Source: a virus
DNA: 28,418 nucleotides
Direction: 5' to 3' (one strand)
Virus record (IMG/VR): IMGVR_UViG_3300027749_000403
Location: 1 to 28,418 of that record
Below, piece by piece: positions 1 through 8,423 of the stretch. Numbering within the stretch: position 1 is the first letter of the stretch; each line of letters opens with the position of its first letter. A program made the translations under genes and the position numbers. Below the pieces are notes generated by a model that searched no databases, was not told where the DNA came from, and saw only the letters and a program-made list of their open reading frames with translations.

Positions 1-27
1 CACAAATTTTCGTGGAACGAGTGGTGA
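1..27 (+). CDS. C-terminal end of an upstream gene (partial)
   Basis: Reading from base 1 gives HKFSWNEW followed by TGA at 25-27, which directly abuts the ATG of the small terminase gene at 28. Stop/start abutment of this kind is common elsewhere in the window, so this is probably the tail of a preceding gene. In related phages an HNH endonuclease often sits just before a P27-type small terminase. Eight residues are too few to identify it, so that is only a context-based guess. Confidence 0.3.
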   Translation, partial: HKFSWNEW

Positions 28-516
28 ATGGGGGGGTCAATGTCAGTTAAAAAACCTCCTGAACTTCATGTAGTCAATAACCGCAAGGGAATGAACCAAG
101 GCGTATTATTGCCTGATGAAATTAAAAAAAGAGTTCCAACGGCTTACTGGCTGGATAATTTCAATGCTTGGGATAAAGAAGAATTTATTAAAACAACTGC
201 GGATTATTTGTATGATGTTTATGGGATTGGAAGCGACCAAGACCAACATCTTTTAGCAATGTTAGCCTTGCAGATAGATACTTTTATTAAATGCCAAAAG
301 ATTGTTGATGATACCCACATTATTGTTAAGTTTAATAATGGTGCAAATCATGGAACAAACCCTGCCTTAATTCAAAGGGATCGTGCGTATAAATTAATCA
401 TTTCAGGAATGAATGAATTAGGTTTAACGCCTAGCGGTAGATTACAAAAACATACAGAACCCACATCAAACGCTTCCATTGGAAAACTGATGCAAGGTGT
501 TCAAAGGAAAATATGA
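28..516 (+). CDS. terS: Terminase small subunit, P27 family
   Basis: This is the DNA-recognition subunit of the packaging motor: it binds the packaging site on concatemeric phage DNA and hands it to the large terminase. The 162-residue protein has the P27-family layout: a helical N-terminal half (LLAMLALQIDTFIKCQKIV, about 75-93) and a late GMNELGLTPSGR segment (about 127-138), the family hallmark. It overlaps the large terminase start by 4 nt (ATGA), so the two are translationally coupled. Two starts are possible. ATG 28 abuts an upstream stop and has GAG six bases ahead. ATG 40 (MSVKK) has a G-run only three bases ahead. I keep 28 but cannot exclude 40. Confidence 0.85.
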   Translation: MGGSMSVKKPPELHVVNNRKGMNQGVLLPDEIKKRVPTAYWLDNFNAWDKEEFIKTTADYLYDVYGIGSDQDQHLLAMLALQIDTFIKCQKIVDDTHIIVKFNNGANHGTNPALIQRDRAYKLIISGMNELGLTPSGRLQKHTEPTSNASIGKLMQGVQRKI

Positions 517-2168
517 ACTGGCAAGACGGTGTTCAATACGCAAGTGATGTTTCAAAAGGCAATATTTCAGTTTGCAATAATATTAGATTATCTTGCCAAC
601 GCTTTCTTGATTTCATGGAAAACAAACAATGGGAATATGTCTTTAGTCCTGCTGATGTAGAACATTTTTTAACCTTTGTGGCATTGTTGCAACATACCAA
701 AGGTGCTGATGCTGGCAAACCAATTATATTAGAGCCGTTCCAAATAATGCTGATTTGTGGCATCTATGGATTTAGACACAAAAAAGACCACGCCAAAAGA
801 ATGACAACTGATGTAATAGTTTTTATTCCTAGAAAGGCTGGTAAATCTACATTAACAGCCGTAATTGCATTATATGAATTGTTGTTTGGTGAGGCAGGGT
901 CGGAAGTATTTACATTAGCAACCAATAGAGAACAAGCCACAATTGTATTTGATGCCGCCAAAGGCATGATTGAACATATGCCAAAAGAAGATGCCAGTTG
1001 GTTTAAAACCAGTAAATATCACATAGGCAAAGCTAATGATTTGCAGTCAATGTTCAAAGCATTATCACGAGATAATAAAAAATCAGGTGATGGTAAAAAT
1101 GCTTCATGCGCCATTATTGATGAAGCGGCACAAATTGTGGACAGAAACTCAATTGAAGTTATCCATTCAGGCATGGTTGCCCGAAAGAACCCACTCCGCA
1201 TTTATATTACTACTGCATCATTTACAAAGGACACCAAATTCTTTGAGGATATGCAAATGTTTGAATCAATGCTTAATGGCGAAGCGACAGATAATCCTCA
1301 TTGGTTTGGATTATTATATGGGCTTGACCCACAGGATGATTGGCGCAATCCCGATACTTGGGCAAAGGCAAACCCTATGCACGGCATTAGTATTTACCAA
1401 GATGCAATTGCTGAAAGATGCGAACAAGCAAAGTTAAAGCCAGCGGCATTAAATGAATTTTTATGCAAAACACTTAATATATATGTTTCAGCTAATAGCG
1501 CATGGCTAGACCGCCAATATTGGGATAGTAGCATTGGTGAAGCACAGCCCGAACCCGAATCAGTTTATATAGGCTTTGACTTAGCGGCTACACGAGATTT
1601 AAATGCCGTATGTACTCTTAAAAGGTATAGTGAAAATGAGTTTCATGCGGAATTTAAGTTCTTTTTGCCCGAAGAAGGACTGTTATTAGTTCCTAGCCAT
1701 TATCGTGATATTTTTGACCAAGCCGTTAAGTCAGGAATTTTGCATATTACGCAGGGCAATGTAATGGATGACCGCGAAATATCTGATTATATAAAAAATC
1801 AGGCGGCACTATACAATATTAAAGAAGTAGGATATGATGCCTACAATGCGGCAAGTTTAATTGCTCGTTTACACGAAGTCGGTATGCCAGTTAAGAAAGT
1901 TGGGCAGGGAATGGCGGTATTATCCAATCCTAGCAAGCACATAGAAAAACTGGTAATGTCCAAGTCTATAAAACATGATGGCAATCCATTTTTGGGTTGG
2001 CAATTAGGCAATGCCGAAGTTTATGAAGATGTAAATGGGAACATTAAGGTTCGCAAGAATGAAGCAGACAAAAGCGCAAAAGTTGATGGGATCATTGCTT
2101 TGATTATCGCTATGCATTGCTCCTTAGACCACCCCATTTCATCAAGTTATGGCTTCCGTAGTCTTTAA
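513..2168 (+). CDS. terL: Terminase large subunit
   Basis: ATPase/nuclease motor that cuts concatemeric DNA and pumps it into the prohead through the portal. The 551-residue length is normal for the HK97-like Terminase_1 family. Visible motifs: Walker A PRKAGKS (about 106-112), Walker B AIIDEA (about 200-205), a YITTAS coupling motif (about 231-236), then an RNase H-like nuclease domain with acidic residues in GFDLA (D356), GYDAYN (D442) and KVDGIIA (D525). All three expected nuclease aspartates are present, so the enzyme looks intact. Its start overlaps the terS stop, with AAAGGA upstream as ribosome binding site. Confidence 0.97.
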   Translation: MNWQDGVQYASDVSKGNISVCNNIRLSCQRFLDFMENKQWEYVFSPADVEHFLTFVALLQHTKGADAGKPIILEPFQIMLICGIYGFRHKKDHAKRMTTDVIVFIPRKAGKSTLTAVIALYELLFGEAGSEVFTLATNREQATIVFDAAKGMIEHMPKEDASWFKTSKYHIGKANDLQSMFKALSRDNKKSGDGKNASCAIIDEAAQIVDRNSIEVIHSGMVARKNPLRIYITTASFTKDTKFFEDMQMFESMLNGEATDNPHWFGLLYGLDPQDDWRNPDTWAKANPMHGISIYQDAIAERCEQAKLKPAALNEFLCKTLNIYVSANSAWLDRQYWDSSIGEAQPEPESVYIGFDLAATRDLNAVCTLKRYSENEFHAEFKFFLPEEGLLLVPSHYRDIFDQAVKSGILHITQGNVMDDREISDYIKNQAALYNIKEVGYDAYNAASLIARLHEVGMPVKKVGQGMAVLSNPSKHIEKLVMSKSIKHDGNPFLGWQLGNAEVYEDVNGNIKVRKNEADKSAKVDGIIALIIAMHCSLDHPISSSYGFRSL

Positions 2169-2177
2169 GGGATAAAA

Positions 2178-3575
2178 ATGGCAATATTTGATATGTTCAA
2201 AAGCAAAACAACAAACGAAAGCAATACGCTATTCGGTCAAACTGCGCTGGGTAATAATGTTATCCGCAACGCTGGTAGCCCTACACAATCGGTATCAAAT
2301 CAATTATTATATGTAACAACATCAAGTTCTAGCGAAGCTGGGCGTGTTGTTGATATGTCGGTGCTTAGCCGCAATTCAACCATCATGAGTTGCGTTGGTG
2401 TTAAGGCTCGCGCATTGGCGCAATTGCCAATTAAAATTATGGCTAATACTGATGATGGCTCATTGGTTGATGCTTGCTTAAGCGATAAAGTAACGGCAAG
2501 GGATAAAGCAAAAGCAAAATCAGTTCTTTCATTACTGCAAAATCCAAACAACTTTCAAAGCCAATATGAATTTTGGTATCAATTTTGTATGTGGTTAGAT
2601 TTGTCAGGTGAAGCGTTTACAATCTTATGGCGCAAAGACCAAGAAAATACGCAACAAACGCCACTTGAAATGTATATCCTAGATTCAACCTTGATTACAG
2701 CGCAATTAACTCCTACACGATACCCTAGTTATAGACTTTCAACGCCTAGTTATGGCTTCAGCAAAGATGCACCATTACAAGCGCACCAAGTTATGCACTT
2801 AAAAGAAGCGGCATGGCAAGGTTCTGCTGGTTTTAATAAAGGTATCTTAGCAGTTGAATTAGTTGCATTAGACCAAGATATTGATTTATACGCTAACTTT
2901 ATAATGCAAAACGGTGCAAAACCATCAGGAATGTTCGTAACCGATATGGTTATACCTGATACACGATACAAAGAGATAGCGGCACGACTTAAAGAAGCGT
3001 GGGCAAGCATGACAGGTAGCAAAGCAACTGACTTATCAAAAGCTGGTCAATCAATGCTATTAGACAATGGCATGAAATATATGCCAATTAATATGTTGAA
3101 TTTACAAGATGCTGATTGTGCCAATCTTAAAATGCAAACTATGAAGCGCATTTGTGGTTTATTTGGCGTTCCAGTTACCATGTTAAGTATTGAAGCAGGG
3201 AAGTTTAATAATAGTCAGACAACGATTGACGAATTTTACAAAACGACAATGTACCCAATGCTGGTGAATATTCAGCAAAAATTAAAACAAAGTTTATTGC
3301 AAGGTTATCCAAATCTATCAATAGAGTTCCAAACCCAAGACTTTTTACGAGGCGCACCGCTTGACCAAATGAATTATGTGGTAGCTGGTGTGGGAAATGG
3401 AATATTAACGCCCAACGAGGCTAGAAAGTACCTCGGCAGGGCTGAATTAGATGGTGCTGGTGAATTACAAGCTAAAACAGCACCAACAGCGATTGATGGA
3501 AGTTCCAAACAAGATACAGGTGGTGGTGGTAATACTTCAAGCGTTGGCAAAACAGGTCAAGCTGGCAAAGCATAA
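2178..3575 (+). CDS. Portal protein, HK97 type
   Basis: Forms the dodecameric ring at one capsid vertex through which DNA enters and leaves; it nucleates capsid assembly and docks the terminase and the head-tail connector. The 465-residue protein carries typical HK97-type features: an N-terminal VLSRNSTIMSCVGVKARALA segment (about 61-80), LPIKI shortly after, a central YEFWYQFCMWLDLSGEAF block (about 129-146), and the MKRICGLFGVPVTML region (about 323-337) of the portal stem/clip. The C-terminal tail is Gly/Ser/Thr rich and probably disordered. It lies 9 bp after terL with a GGGA ribosome binding site. Its stop overlaps the start of a 44-residue gene by 1 nt. Confidence 0.95.
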   Translation: MAIFDMFKSKTTNESNTLFGQTALGNNVIRNAGSPTQSVSNQLLYVTTSSSSEAGRVVDMSVLSRNSTIMSCVGVKARALAQLPIKIMANTDDGSLVDACLSDKVTARDKAKAKSVLSLLQNPNNFQSQYEFWYQFCMWLDLSGEAFTILWRKDQENTQQTPLEMYILDSTLITAQLTPTRYPSYRLSTPSYGFSKDAPLQAHQVMHLKEAAWQGSAGFNKGILAVELVALDQDIDLYANFIMQNGAKPSGMFVTDMVIPDTRYKEIAARLKEAWASMTGSKATDLSKAGQSMLLDNGMKYMPINMLNLQDADCANLKMQTMKRICGLFGVPVTMLSIEAGKFNNSQTTIDEFYKTTMYPMLVNIQQKLKQSLLQGYPNLSIEFQTQDFLRGAPLDQMNYVVAGVGNGILTPNEARKYLGRAELDGAGELQAKTAPTAIDGSSKQDTGGGGNTSSVGKTGQAGKA

Positions 3576-3709
3576 TGACAGAAAAAGAGATTAAAGAATT
3601 GCGTTTATTATTGCTAATGGTACAGCTAAAACAATCGGCTGAAAAAAGAGTAGGTAAACCGCTTGAGGCTAACGGAATGAAAAAAAAGGGAGTTCCAATC
3701 CATGACTAA
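3575..3709 (+). CDS. Small hypothetical protein between portal and protease (44 aa)
   Basis: A 44-codon frame starts at ATG 3575, sharing one base with the portal stop (TAATG), and ends 8 nt inside the protease gene. It reads MTEKEIKELRLLLLMVQLKQ, then a basic stretch with KKKG. The first half is predicted to be a Leu-rich amphipathic helix and the second half is positively charged. The portal and protease starts would otherwise be separated by an unusual 126-bp gap in a head operon with gaps of a few bases. Function is unknown. It could be a small head-assembly accessory, or its translation may simply deliver ribosomes to the protease start, whose GGGAG site lies inside it. Confidence 0.6.
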   Translation: MTEKEIKELRLLLLMVQLKQSAEKRVGKPLEANGMKKKGVPIHD

Positions 3710-4505
3710 AGATGTAAAATTTTATTATGAAAGCCAAGTTGCTTTGGGCGTTACAAATGATGAAGCAAATGGTATTAGTGGCGCAATTGAAGCTGTTTTA
3801 ACTACTTGGGGCGCACGAGAGGGCGCAGATGGTCGTAGGTTTAATTATCAAGCCGCACCATTTCAAGAATGGGCAAATGAATTTGCACAAACTGGCAAAC
3901 CATTACCAATGTACTTTCAACACAATGACGAATCATTACCAGTAGGCGAATGGTCAGCATTTGAATTTGATGATACAGGCATGACAGGTAAAGGTCGCAT
4001 TTTCACTAATACGACAGTAGGAAAAGATTTATACACAATCATGAAAGAAAGCCCAAACATGGTTGGCGGTGTTTCAGTCGGTGCTTATGCAGACGAATAT
4101 CAAATGGTTAATGCCAATAATGAGGTTATGAACCCATTAGACCCTGCTTATGATGAAGCCTATTTTCAGATTACCAAAGGTGGATTGCGTGAAGTTTCAG
4201 TTGTAATGAACCCTAACAATCCTATGGCGAACATTAACAAACTAGAAAATGTTTATCGTGAAGATGGTAGTATTAATTTAAAAGAAATAGAATCGGTCTT
4301 GCGTGATGCAGGACTTACAAAGTTGCAAGCAACCTCCGCAACTAGCATTTTCAATAAAGTAATTAAGTTGCGTGAAGTAACTGATGAAACTATTGAATCG
4401 CCACCAAGTTTGAGTGAATCAGATGCGGAGGTTAATCAAGCAATATTAGCCGCCTTAACAGAACGCGAATTGCTTAAAAAACTTACTAATCGTATTAAAG
4501 GATAA
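3702..4505 (+). CDS. Prohead maturation protease, HK97 (S78) family
   Basis: Serine protease packed inside the prohead that removes the N-terminal delta domain of the capsid protein and then itself, triggering maturation. The 267-residue sequence has the catalytic His in PMYFQHND (H74) and the catalytic Ser in VGGVSVGA (S125), both in family context. Residues 175-267 hold a REVSVVMNPNNPMA block and a helical KEIESVLRDAGLTKLQA segment of the type often found at the C-terminus of these proteases, possibly a scaffolding or targeting region. The start is fixed by GGGAG ten bases upstream. It sits between portal and capsid, as expected. Confidence 0.93.
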   Translation: MTKDVKFYYESQVALGVTNDEANGISGAIEAVLTTWGAREGADGRRFNYQAAPFQEWANEFAQTGKPLPMYFQHNDESLPVGEWSAFEFDDTGMTGKGRIFTNTTVGKDLYTIMKESPNMVGGVSVGAYADEYQMVNANNEVMNPLDPAYDEAYFQITKGGLREVSVVMNPNNPMANINKLENVYREDGSINLKEIESVLRDAGLTKLQATSATSIFNKVIKLREVTDETIESPPSLSESDAEVNQAILAALTERELLKKLTNRIKG

Positions 4506-4508
4506 ATC

Positions 4509-5858
4509 ATGTCTAAAGAAATTATGGAAAAGTTAGATTTAATTGAAGCGGAACAAGTTGCTAAAATTGAATTGGTAAAATCAGAAGTTAAGGCTGAATT
4601 TGATGCCACAGTTGCAACATTTGAAGAAAAAGTTGCTAACCTTGAAGCTAAAGTTGCTTCAATCAATGTAGCACCATCAATCATCAAAATTGAAAAATCA
4701 ATTCGTGGTGATGTAAACAAAATGGTTAAAGAACAACTATCAGCTTTTCACAAAGGCAATGGTCGTACTGAAAAAGAACTAAAAATGTTTGAAGATGAAT
4801 CACATTACGCAGAATATTTAAAAGAAGCGTCTGCTTTAACTGCTGGCGGTGATGGTAAGGGTGGTCGTACTGCTTATGACCCAACATTTGTTGCTTTGCG
4901 TTTGGCAAATCCTTTGCGTGGCGTGGCTCGTACTAATGCAACTGATGGTTCTTCATACCAATGGCGCGTTAAAACTGGTAATGCTGGCGCTCAATGGGGC
5001 TACACAGTTCAAAACAATGGTACTCCAACTACTGAAGACACAGTTATTTGGCAAGTGGTACTAAAAGATTTAAATGTTCAATTCCCAATCCGTACTGCGG
5101 CACTAGATGATGTTGATGGTTTAGAAGCTAATGTTGTTGATGATATGTTGGCAGAATTTGCACAAACTGAAGCACAATCAATGATTTCAAACAATGACCA
5201 ATCAGGTTCAGGTTCTTCAGTTTCTACTGGCGGTGCTGACGGTGTTCGTGGTTTAAATCAATACGGTGGTTCAAATGCTTCATTTGCTGGCGGTACTGTT
5301 TCAGTAGCGGCATTTGGTTCAACTGGTACAAGTTCATCAAGCGGTTTACATAGCCTTGCAACTTATGACCAAACAACATCAAATGTTAATACTGTTGGTG
5401 CTAATGCGATTACATACAAAGATGTAATTAATTTAATCCACAGCTTGCCACAACAATACTGGACTGCTGATGCTAAATTTATGATTAACCCAATCCTTTT
5501 ACAAGGTATTCGTGGTTTAGTAGATACAAATGGTCGCCCAATCTATGTTGATGGTTTGGCTCGTACTGATGGTATCGTTGGTCAATTATTAGGATTTGAT
5601 GTTATCGTTAATAAATACCTAGACACTCCATCACAACTTACAACAGGCGCGGCTGGTACAGTAAGCAAGTTCCCAATGTATTTTGCTGATTGGAATCGTT
5701 TTTACGGTATTGTTGACCGTTTAAATATGGTTATGCGTAGATATGACCAAACACTTCCGGGCTACATCACCTTTTTTGGTGAAAAGCGTTTGGCAACTTC
5801 TGTCCGTGACCCTAATGCTGGTGTTCGTTTCCGTTCAACAGCCACAGCCGCGGCTTAA
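4509..5858 (+). CDS. Major capsid protein, HK97 fold, with N-terminal delta domain
   Basis: Main shell subunit. Residues 1 to about 105 form a highly charged coiled coil (MEKLDLIEAEQVAK, VATFEEKVANLEAKVASI) typical of the delta/scaffold domain removed by the protease encoded just upstream. The body begins near TAGGDGKGGRT (about 111-121) with the N-arm, followed by EAQSM (about 218-222) and NNDQSGSGSS; the end carries EKRLATSVRDPNAGVRF, a usual C-terminal signature. Total 449 residues. It lies 3 bp after the protease with an AAAGGA site. Codon use is rich in GGT, GCT and CGT, fitting high expression. A terminator-like hairpin follows, then a paralog. Confidence 0.94.
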   Translation: MSKEIMEKLDLIEAEQVAKIELVKSEVKAEFDATVATFEEKVANLEAKVASINVAPSIIKIEKSIRGDVNKMVKEQLSAFHKGNGRTEKELKMFEDESHYAEYLKEASALTAGGDGKGGRTAYDPTFVALRLANPLRGVARTNATDGSSYQWRVKTGNAGAQWGYTVQNNGTPTTEDTVIWQVVLKDLNVQFPIRTAALDDVDGLEANVVDDMLAEFAQTEAQSMISNNDQSGSGSSVSTGGADGVRGLNQYGGSNASFAGGTVSVAAFGSTGTSSSSGLHSLATYDQTTSNVNTVGANAITYKDVINLIHSLPQQYWTADAKFMINPILLQGIRGLVDTNGRPIYVDGLARTDGIVGQLLGFDVIVNKYLDTPSQLTTGAAGTVSKFPMYFADWNRFYGIVDRLNMVMRRYDQTLPGYITFFGEKRLATSVRDPNAGVRFRSTATAAA

Positions 5859-5866
5859 TTAGGCTT

Positions 5867-5904
5867 AGGGGTGGTGGTTAATCTCCAACATCACCCCTTT
5901 TTTT
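5867..5904 (+). terminator. Rho-independent terminator/attenuator after the capsid gene
   Basis: A 10-bp stem pairs AGGGGTGGTG (5867-5876) with CATCACCCCT (5889-5898), with one G-T wobble and a 12-nt loop, followed directly by seven T residues (5898-5904). TTAGG at 5859-5863 and CCTAA at 5907-5911 could extend the base of the structure. It lies between the major capsid gene and its paralog, which are transcribed in the same direction, so it probably lowers rather than abolishes downstream expression. Confidence 0.85.
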
Positions 5905-5921
5905 AACCTAAAGGACACACC

Positions 5922-6971
5922 ATGAAAATATCAGAACAGGCAATTTTAGCAGGAATTAAAACCGCGTTAATTGATGGCGAAGCTACCATTAATATGTTTG
6001 AAAACGCAACAACAATAGATGAGGCTTCTGCGATTACTGGTTCAGGTAGTGGCAAAGGTGGTCGTACATATTTTGATGATACATTTGCAGTAGATAGATA
6101 CATCAATCCATTTCGTATGGGTAGCCGTCAAATTACTATAAGCGGTTCAGATGCTCAATTTGTAGCAAAAGTTGGTAATGCGGCAAATGCCACAAACCCT
6201 TGGCTATATGCTTTGACACCTAATAGCGGTACTCCGAACATTGATACAACGATTTGGCAATTGCCTACGCGAGTTATTGCGGCACAACTTCCTATTCGTA
6301 GTGCAGTTTTATCAGATGTAAATAATTTAGATGGTGCAATTGTTTCAGATTTAATGATGGAATTTAGTCAATTAGAAGCGCAATCAATGGCAACTAATAA
6401 TGATCAATCAGGTTCAACAACTACTGCAACTGGCGGTACTAATGGCTTGCGTGGTTTAACTTCATATTTAACAAGCAGTTCAGCATCATTTGGAACTAGC
6501 GGTACAGCGATTACAAATGGTATTCATACTATTAAATCTATTAGCCACAGCACTACGGTTCTTGATTACAATATGATGGCTGATTTAGTTAATGCGTTAC
6601 CAGCAGTTTATTGGGCAATGCCTACAACTGCATGGCATATTCACCCAACAATGATTAATGCTTTACGCCAATTAAAAAATACGGCTGGATTACCATTATT
6701 CTTAGAAGTTGGTGATGATGATGGTGCGGCAATTGGTTATGTATTTGGCTTCCCTGTTATTCCTAATCCTTACTTAGATGCTCCTGCTGTTGGCGCGATA
6801 CCATTAGTATTAGCTAACTGGGATAGATTTTTAACTATTGCTGATGTTGAAGAACTAACAATTAAACGCTTTGACCAAACACAGGCTGGTTCTATTGTTC
6901 TATATGCAGAAAAGCGTATGGTTTCAAGTGTTCGTGATTGCTTTGCTGGCGTGTATTTGAAAGGCATCTAA
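5922..6971 (+). CDS. Second capsid-like protein, paralog of the major capsid protein lacking the delta domain
   Basis: A 349-residue protein clearly homologous to the body of the preceding capsid protein. Shared landmarks in the same order are SGSGKGGRTYFDDTF against GDGKGGRTAYDPTF, TTIWQL against TVIWQV, PIRSAVLSDVNNLDGAIV against PIRTAALDDVDGLEANVV, EAQSMATNNDQSGS against EAQSMISNNDQSGS, and EKRMVSSVRDCFAGV against EKRLATSVRDPNAGV. Identity over the body looks like about 35-45 percent by eye. The GKGGRT motif is at about residue 44 instead of 116, so the coiled-coil delta domain is missing. AAAGGA precedes the start. It may be a minor shell or vertex subunit that co-assembles with the main capsid protein; that role is inferred. 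Confidence 0.88.
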   Translation: MKISEQAILAGIKTALIDGEATINMFENATTIDEASAITGSGSGKGGRTYFDDTFAVDRYINPFRMGSRQITISGSDAQFVAKVGNAANATNPWLYALTPNSGTPNIDTTIWQLPTRVIAAQLPIRSAVLSDVNNLDGAIVSDLMMEFSQLEAQSMATNNDQSGSTTTATGGTNGLRGLTSYLTSSSASFGTSGTAITNGIHTIKSISHSTTVLDYNMMADLVNALPAVYWAMPTTAWHIHPTMINALRQLKNTAGLPLFLEVGDDDGAAIGYVFGFPVIPNPYLDAPAVGAIPLVLANWDRFLTIADVEELTIKRFDQTQAGSIVLYAEKRMVSSVRDCFAGVYLKGI

Positions 6972-7622
6972 ATGACAACAACTACTTTGGGTGGTGTTGC
7001 TAGTTTAGCCTCAAATCGCAATCCTTTTAATTATGAAAAGATTGAACAAACTAGCCGTGATATATCTACCGCTTGGCTAACACTTGACGAAATTACCAAT
7101 CAATTAAATTTGTTTGGTGATGAATCGCAAGATGCTTATTTGAGTGGATTGGAAGTTGCGGTGCGTATGCACATTGAGGATTATTTGGGTATGCCAATAT
7201 TCAATCAATCTTATCGTGTTTATTATGGTGCTGATTGTTTATATGGAACGCCTATTAGTTTAGATTTGCCCGAAGTATCAATGAATGGAACAAAAATTAA
7301 TTCCGTTCAATATTATAACAATGCAAGTCCATCTGTTTTAACGACAGTAACCGCTAGTAATTATTATTATGATAATACTGGAAATAAAGTTGTAATTTTG
7401 GCTTTAGGTTCTGATTTAAATACAAACATGACTTCACCAGTATTAGTTAATTACACGATTACGCCTAATTTAATTTCGCAATATCCTGTAATTAAACAGG
7501 CTGGATTGTTATTGCTTACTCATTTATATAATAATAGAAGCGATACCACAGCGACAGCATTACAAAAAATCCCTTTTGGGGTTGATGTATTACTTAGACC
7601 TTATAAACCGTTGGTGATGTAA
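6972..7622 (+). CDS. Head-tail connector adaptor (gp6-like / phiE125 gp8-like)
   Basis: Ring protein that attaches under the portal and begins the neck. The 216-residue sequence shows the expected pattern: a helical AWLTLDEITNQLNL region with SQDAYLSGLEVAVRMHIEDYLGM (about 50-72), a beta-rich middle ending in a VNYTITPN strand, a second helix VIKQAGLLLLTHLYNNR, and the end PFGVDVLLRPYKPLVM, which matches the gp6/gp8-type terminal LLxPYR element. It directly abuts the upstream gene and its stop overlaps the next start (TAATG). Position between capsid genes and head closure supports the call. Confidence 0.8.
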   Translation: MTTTTLGGVASLASNRNPFNYEKIEQTSRDISTAWLTLDEITNQLNLFGDESQDAYLSGLEVAVRMHIEDYLGMPIFNQSYRVYYGADCLYGTPISLDLPEVSMNGTKINSVQYYNNASPSVLTTVTASNYYYDNTGNKVVILALGSDLNTNMTSPVLVNYTITPNLISQYPVIKQAGLLLLTHLYNNRSDTTATALQKIPFGVDVLLRPYKPLVM

Positions 7623-7966
7623 TGGCTATTAGTAGATATGAACAGGTCAGCGTTAATAATTTAACTTTTGGCGTTAATGCTTTTGGTGAATATACAACAA
7701 CAACGGTAGTATGGTTCTTAGGTCGCCCATTGGTGGCTGAAGTCCGTAATTCAGTTGCCATTACAGAACGATATAGAATTTATAGTGATTTGATTACTTT
7801 TAAATTCAACTATACTCCTAACATGAGAATGATTGTAGATGACCAAAACAAATACAGCATTACATACAGGGGCAATGAATGGCGAATAACTGATGCAATT
7901 GAAAACAATGATAAAATGTCGGTAATGTTAATGTGCTATCGTTCTGACCCTGAAACAAAGGCGTAA
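7622..7966 (+). CDS. Head closure / head-tail joining protein
   Basis: A 114-residue protein in the position of the head-closure (stopper) protein, which seals the neck after packaging and gives a docking face to the tail. The sequence is largely beta-stranded, with TERYRIYSDLITFKFNYTPNM and then the characteristic end segment YSITYRGNEWRITDAIENND followed by MSVMLMCYR. That ending resembles the strand pair at the end of the SPP1 gp16/HK97 gp9-type family. The start overlaps the previous stop by 1 nt with a GGTGATG stretch upstream. Assignment rests on position plus this terminal pattern. Confidence 0.72.
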   Translation: MAISRYEQVSVNNLTFGVNAFGEYTTTTVVWFLGRPLVAEVRNSVAITERYRIYSDLITFKFNYTPNMRMIVDDQNKYSITYRGNEWRITDAIENNDKMSVMLMCYRSDPETKA

Positions 7967-7968
7967 AT

Positions 7969-8388
7969 ATGGCAATTCAACAAAATGTTAGTAATTATGC
8001 AAAAGCAATACAAGCACAGCTAGTTAGCATTGTTGGTTCTACTATTCCAGTTTATGCTAGTTTTAATCGCAATTTTGCAACTGAATCAAAGTTTATAACA
8101 TGGCAATTAAGGAATGTTCATCAAGAAGTTTTTGCTGGGCAAATACAAAGTAACAAAAGTATAGATAGACCAATATTTCAAATAAGCCTATTCACAACGA
8201 ATATGCAGGATTGTTTTGATATATCTAATACTATATTGCAATCGCTTCATGGATATAGCGGTCAATTTGGGGGTGTAAGTGGCTTCCCAATTGCCAAGGC
8301 AGATGTAGCATGGCTTTATAATACATACGACAATGAAATTAACTTGCATAGCATTATTATGGATTGCACCTTAGATATATCAACATAA
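7969..8388 (+). CDS. Tail terminator / tail completion protein (DUF3168-like)
   Basis: A 139-residue protein matching the tail-terminator layout: an N-terminal helix (VSNYAKAIQAQLVSIVG), a strand region with FITWQLRN, the DRPIFQISLFTTNMQDCFDISNTILQSL strand-helix pair (about 65-92), and a final strand LHSIIMDCTLDIS. This is the usual pattern of DUF3168/gp17-type proteins that cap the tail tube and connect it to the neck. It lies 2 bp after the head-closure gene and just before the tail-tube genes, the canonical place. No catalytic residues are expected. Confidence 0.7.
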   Translation: MAIQQNVSNYAKAIQAQLVSIVGSTIPVYASFNRNFATESKFITWQLRNVHQEVFAGQIQSNKSIDRPIFQISLFTTNMQDCFDISNTILQSLHGYSGQFGGVSGFPIAKADVAWLYNTYDNEINLHSIIMDCTLDIST

Positions 8389-8423
8389 TAAGATTCAACC
8401 AATTTTTTAAGTGAGGTATCAAA

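Noticed and set aside
1036-1437. 133-codon frame inside the large terminase gene on the same strand
   Set aside because: It overlaps the catalytic core of a clearly real gene in another frame, has no ribosome binding site of note and no recognisable domain.
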